The position numbers and the translations under genes are program-made. DNA of 64,000 bases. Source: Mytilus trossulus (taxonomy: Eukaryota > Mollusca > Bivalvia > Mytilida > Mytilidae). Positions 60,701 to 64,000 of this stretch are shown piece after piece. The number at the start of each line of letters is the position of its first letter. Position 1 is the stretch's first letter. Location: contig NC_086380.1 of NCBI RefSeq assembly GCF_036588685.1, positions 51,388,614 through 51,452,613 on the forward strand. Direction: 5' to 3'. The notes beneath the pieces are model-generated. The model was given only the letters and a program-made list of their open reading frames with translations. It did no database searches and was not told the origin of the DNA.

Positions 60701-63700
60701 TTACAATTTTTGAATTTTTTGAAATACTAAGGCTTTTGTACCTCAGGCATAGATTACCTTAGCTGTATTGGGCAAAACTTTTAGGTATTTTGGTTCTCAA
60801 TGCTTTTCATCTTCAACTTCGTGAGATGTTTGGACTTTTTGGCTTTTTGGGGTTCGGGCGTCACTGGTGGGTCTTTTGTGGACGAAACGCACGTCTGGCG
60901 TATATACTAAATTTACTCCTGGTATCTATGATGAGTTTATTCGTCTACATAAGACTCATCAGGGACGCTCATGTCAAAATATTTATAAAGCAAAACAAGT
61001 AACTACCTATATAATGACACATTTGATTTAAGGGTCGCTCGAGCTTATCACCGAGATAACGATCACTTACACACCCGATTTAAGGGTCGCTTACCCCCTA
61101 GATAACGATCACTTAGACATTTGATTTAATGATCGCTAACCACATGGATAATGACAACTTACACATTTTTTAAGGGTTGCTAAACACCTATTTAATAACA
61201 GTTAATACATTTGTTTTAATGGTCGTTAAATACCTTTTTATTGACCACGTACACATTTGATTTAAGGATGGCTAACTACATATTTATTGACCATTTACAC
61301 ATGTGTTTTAAGAATGACCAACCACCTATTTAATGACCATTTACACATTTGCTTTAAGGGTGACTAACCACCTATGTAATGACCATTTACACATTTGTTT
61401 TAAGGGTGACTAACCACATCGATTATGAACATATACTCATGACCATTTACACATATGTTTTAAGGATGACTAACCACCTATTTAATGACCATTTTCACAT
61501 TTGTTTTAAGGGTGACTAACCACATCGATTATGAACATATACTCATGACCATTTACACATATGTTTTAAGGATGACTTACCACCTATTTAATGACCATTT
61601 ACACATTTGTTTTAAGGGTAACTAACCACCTACTTAATGACAACTTACACATCACATTTAAGGGTGGCTAACCACATAGATAATGACAACTTACACATTT
61701 CATTAAAGGGTTGCTAACCACATAGATAATGACCATTTACACATTTGATTCATGGGTGGCTCACAATCTAGATAATGATCAATTCGCCTTTTTTAAAGGG
61801 GTGGCTTACCACTTAACTAATGACCATTTACGCATTTCTTAAGGGTGGCTAACCACTTAGTTATTGACAACTTACACATTTGATTCATGGGTGACTCACC
61901 ATATAGATAATGATCAATTCGCCTTTTATTTAAGGGGTGGCTTGCCACTTAAATAATGACCATTTACACATTTGTTTTAAGGGTGGCTTACCACTTAGAA
62001 AATGACCAGTTACACATTTGATTCATGGGTGGCTCACCATCTAGATAATGATCAATTCGCCTTTTGTTTAAGGGGTGGGTTACCACTTAACTAATGACCA
62101 TTTACAAATTTGTGTTAAGGGTGGCTAACTACATAAATTATGACCATTTACACATTCGTTTTAAGGGTGGCTAAGTAACCACATATATAATGACAACTTA
62201 CATATTTGTTTTAAGGGTGGCTAACCACATGGGATATACGGATGGTTGTTGTTGGAACATTGATTGTGACAAACAACAGCTGGTAAATTTTACTGGATTC
62301 ACCCCATTTAATAAATCGGAGGATTATCACAGTCTCTGTGAAATAATGAACTGGAAAAACCAAACTGAGGTAAGGAATAAATAGTGACATGACAAAATAT
62401 TTTGGGGGAATAACAGTATGAAAGACATGGAAATAAATAGGTACACGTGAGATGGGTTCACAGTATGAGAGACACGAAAATAATTGCTACACGTGAGAGG
62501 GAGAAACAATATGAGAGATATGAGAATGATAGCAGCACATACGAGGAAGGGACAGTATTAGCCTAAGGTCAGTAGATGTAATAGCTACACATGAGAGAAG
62601 TATAAGTTATAAAATGAACTTCAAAGACTACGTTTTATAATTGTAGGTTGAATTGTGTCGTCTCTCCAAGCTTCCTGACCTAAATCAGTCAAACCAATAT
62701 GTCAGATCTACCTTGCTACATTGGATAAGCGAGTTAACAAAGAAATATGGAATCGATGGTTACAGAATAGACACAGTAACAGAAGTAGGGATGATTCAGA
62801 ATCTCAAATAAAATTATAATATAGGCACAGTTCAACAGGTAGACACACAACATATGGTTAAATCAGGCACAGCTCACCTAAAAGTTACAAATTGGTGCCG
62901 AACCTAAAAAAATATTATTGTTGTGCATCTAATTCACCAATACGAGGTTTTGCAAAGATAATTATATAATGGAAAGCAGAAAGTAAATGGGAAAGACACT
63001 TTTGTTGTCATTCCTGGAGCAGGATCTCCTCACCCTTCCAGTGCAAGTAATAACACTGTCAGTTTGTGGTGGGGTTTGTGTTAATCAGTTTTTAATTTTC
63101 TATGTGGTTTTTATCTTGTCATTGTATTTCGTTATTTTTACAATTCCGCATGGTTTTCGTTTTTCAAACTAGGCTCTTAATTCTTATTACTTTTAATTAT
63201 ATTATATTATATTCTTACAAGAAATAACAAATTTTCAAATGTTGAAAAAGAAGATGAACAATGAAAAAAAGATATTAATCGTTTATGCAAACGTCAATTT
63301 CATTTTATTCGGTCAGTTGTATTGCAATCTCCCGATAAAGACGGATTAAAACAAACTGATACTCAGATTTTACTCTATCCGAACTAACGAATTCTCTCGA
63401 TAGATAATGAGTGGAACACCAGTTCATTGTTTCTCAGTCAAAACTAACACAATGTTATTGTTCTGATGGAGAAGTGAAACAAACTTATAGTTAGATATTA
63501 CTCAGTCATAACTAACGTTATCTCCCGATGAATGAGTGAAAAACGTATGACAAACATTTTAGCTAGCTATCAGTATTGGCTATAATGATACTGGTTGTTT
63601 TAATTTTAGGTGGCAAAAGACTTCTGGTCAGAATTCCAGGTAGCTGCTGGTGTTTTCTGCCTTGGGGAGGCTAGCAGTGGTAACATAACATACACAGCTG

Positions 63701-63813
63701 AGTACCAGGGTCCGTTAAACTCTATTCTCAACTACCCTCTCTACTACACGATGAAAAGGGTGTTTACAGGGAACCAGTCGATGAAAACTCTAACAGCGAC
63801 AGTTGACCAAGAG
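57678..63813 (+). CDS. secreted alpha-amylase, fungal-like GH13_1 type (3' end beyond the window)
   Basis: Six exons: 57678-57773, 58196-58313, 59446-59614, 62216-62369, 62647-62784 and 63610-63813. They total 879 nt and 293 codons with consistent phases. Residues 1-20 form a signal peptide. Conserved GH13 segments follow in order: ILTDRFA (33-39), YCGGTFRG, MVDVVANH (125-132), LPDLN (188-192), GYRIDTV with nucleophile Asp221, and CLGEAS with acid/base Glu245. The 24-residue Asp-Glu spacing equals that of Taka-amylase (Asp206-Glu230). The Cys168-Cys183 region also aligns. The third catalytic Asp (NHD) is expected in the next exon. It should hydrolyse internal alpha-1,4 bonds of starch or glycogen outside the cell. 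Animals normally use GH13_15/24 amylases; the fungal-like type has been reported in some molluscs. Confidence 0.88.
57774..58010 (+). repeat. tandem copies of the exon-1 end and 5' splice site in amylase intron 1
   Basis: Exon 1 ends 'gaaatcaagaataatttacc' AG|GTAGGC at 57773. Decoy junctions follow at 57862 (ataatttaccag|gtatag), 57929 (ataaattaccag|gtaagt) and 57995 (cattttccag|gtaggt). Preceding 'ggatgg.aagaaatc' and following 'tgggttataaag.atttg' phrases repeat too. The 57929 copy has a better consensus donor than the real one. Confidence 0.8.
58196..58313 (+). CDS. amylase exon 2
   Basis: Acceptor gtcttattag; 39 codons plus one base; donor CTTG|gtaagt. Encodes ILTDRFAAEDEPIPCTDLRS then YCGGTFRGIVEKLNYISGLG. 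The two Cys of C-x6-C before GG correspond to the first disulfide of fungal amylases. Confidence 0.85.
58380..59345. repeat. ~63-66-bp diverged tandem repeat in amylase intron 2, interrupted by family A
   Basis: Units of 'ggctttacattgccatatcg' plus 'aactatctctgttgagagga' recur (for example 59083 and 59146). About a dozen copies, more diverged at the left. A partial family A copy (58590-58740, 'cctgacatggtacagg') interrupts it. Confidence 0.75.
59446..59614 (+). CDS. amylase exon 3
   Basis: Acceptor acttgtacag; donor GATGT|gtaagt, phase 2. Encodes ANAIWISPIVVNTPKGYHGY, WAKDIYNFNEHFGTEEDF and RDIWVMVD, matching the family's (beta/alpha)8 barrel strands 2-3. It ends inside the codon for the second Val of MVDVVANH, so conserved region I is split between exons 3 and 4. 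Confidence 0.88.
59940..60985. repeat. family K copies in opposite orientations in amylase intron 3
   Basis: A forward copy occupies about 60135-60500, with related partial forward sequence before it. From about 60530 the family runs in reverse, e.g. 'cctggtatctatgatgagtt', then the GTCAGCAC-aaaaa-GTGCTGAC hairpin near 60639-60660. A further inverted boundary lies at 60880-60960. The opposed copies could pair over several hundred bases in pre-mRNA. Confidence 0.75.
61003..62215 (+). repeat. 46-bp minisatellite in amylase intron 3 made of exon-4 acceptor sequence
   Basis: The unit is 'gaccatttacacatttgttt' followed by 'taagggtggctaaccacat' and 'agataat'; starts about 61563 and 61609 give 46 bp, ~26 copies. 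The authentic exon-4 junction at 62215/62216 reads ttttaag|GGTGGCTAACCACATG, i.e. the final unit of the array. Units therefore carry a copy of the 3' splice site and the codons for V-A-N-H of GH13 conserved region I. Confidence 0.88.
62216..62369 (+). CDS. amylase exon 4
   Basis: Starts within the last minisatellite unit (ttttaag acceptor, not the usual yag with a long pyrimidine tract) and ends ACTGAG|gtaagg. Encodes VANHMGYTDGCCWNIDCDKQ through GFTPFNKSEDYHSLCEIMNW to KNQTE. The acceptor is assigned because it restores DVVANHMGY exactly. Confidence 0.85.
62370..62646. other. amylase intron 4
   Basis: Holds three or four diverged ~57-bp units ('cagtatgagagacacgaaaa', 'gctacacgtgagagg'); otherwise nothing. 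Confidence 0.5.
62647..62784 (+). CDS. amylase exon 5 (catalytic nucleophile)
   Basis: Acceptor ataattgtag; donor ACAGAA|gtaggg; 46 codons in phase 0. Encodes VELCRLSKLPDLNQSNQY, then WISELTKKYGIDGYRIDTVT. Asp221 of RIDTV is the expected nucleophile; LPDLN is GH13 region V. Confidence 0.88.
62785..63609. other. amylase intron 5
   Basis: The left half is T-rich with nothing recognised. At about 63310-63550, two or three diverged ~75-bp units ('ctcagtcaaaactaac', 'gagtgaaacaaactta') occur. Confidence 0.5.
63610..63813 (+). CDS. amylase exon 6 (acid/base catalyst)
   Basis: Acceptor ttaattttag; 68 codons VAKDFWSEFQVAAGVFCLGE, then ASSGNITYTAEYQGPLNSIL and NYPLYYTMKRVFTGNQSMKT. Glu245 is the expected proton donor. 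The likely donor is CAAGAG|GTTAAG at 63813/63814, where similarity to the family stops. Without splicing the frame continues 19 more codons to TAA (63871-63873), and an AATAAA lies at 63897-63902. Confidence 0.8.
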
Positions 63814-63896
63814 GTTAAGCTACCCAGAACGATCTGTGCTATTCATGACCATTTTAAAAGAATGCAAAGATAAATTAAAGAAAAGTTTAATATACT

Positions 63897-63902
63897 AATA
63901 AA
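63897..63902 (+). terminator. AATAAA downstream of the unspliced amylase exon 6 frame
   Basis: Lies 24 bp after the TAA that ends the read-through frame of exon 6. It could serve intronic polyadenylation, or be chance in AT-rich intron 6. Confidence 0.25.
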
Positions 63903-64000
63903 ATTTCATTGACTTGACTTGCAATTGTAATTTTAAGAATTATTTTCATAATTTTATATCGTTGTAAAAGGGTAGATCGTGTGCAAATTTTTATATTTGC

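Overview
The window reads as nuclear DNA of a bivalve mollusc, most likely a marine mussel (Mytilus-like). Genes are sparse and split by GT-AG introns, the DNA is AT-rich, and the sequence is full of dispersed and tandem repeats of the kinds known from mussel genomes. There is no prokaryotic gene layout, rRNA, tRNA or CRISPR array that I can support. Species assignment is inference from repeat style and gene content.

Four gene loci can be supported. (1) At 174-264 (+) lies the last coding exon of an unidentified gene that enters from the left, perhaps with a 3'UTR exon near 1,638. (2) From 22,579 to about 47,900 (+) lies an intracellular fatty-acid-binding protein (FABP) gene of four coding exons in the canonical FABP layout. 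It has two candidate first exons, 8.66 kb apart, that both splice in phase to the same exon 2. (3) From 54,638 to 56,129 (-) lie two exons of a phytanoyl-CoA-dioxygenase-like Fe(II)/2-oxoglutarate oxygenase; the first exon is not located. (4) From 57,678 (+) to the right edge lies a secreted alpha-amylase of the fungal-like (GH13_1, Taka-amylase-like) type. Six exons are visible, and the exon carrying the third catalytic Asp is expected past the edge. Genes 3 and 4 are divergent neighbours.

Layout. 0.3-3.6 kb: downstream region of gene 1 with dispersed repeats. 3.6-7.5 kb: a 66-bp minisatellite interrupted by a 1.24-kb element. 8.4-10.3 kb: a 51-bp minisatellite and a 184-bp triplication. 10.5-12.4 kb: dispersed repeats and the 3' end of a non-LTR retrotransposon. 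13.5-18 kb: two DNA-transposon-like elements with clean target duplications (2.35 kb and 1.40 kb). 19.7-21.6 kb: further tandem arrays. 22.6-47.7 kb: the FABP gene, whose introns hold foldback elements, a 4.3-kb 62-bp satellite and a 41-bp array reaching its last exon. 49.4-53 kb: a 34-bp satellite between FABP and the oxygenase. 57.7-64 kb: the amylase, with tandem repeats in its introns.

The most unusual signals are in the amylase gene. The intron-3 array (about 26 x 46 bp) is built from the 3' splice site and first codons of exon 4. The intron-1 repeats are built from the end of exon 1 and its 5' splice site. Splice junctions therefore appear to have seeded minisatellites of decoy splice sites at both places. 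The paired FABP first exons are the second main point of interest. I see no operon-like functional link; at most the FABP, oxygenase and amylase suit lipid handling and digestion, and that is speculation.
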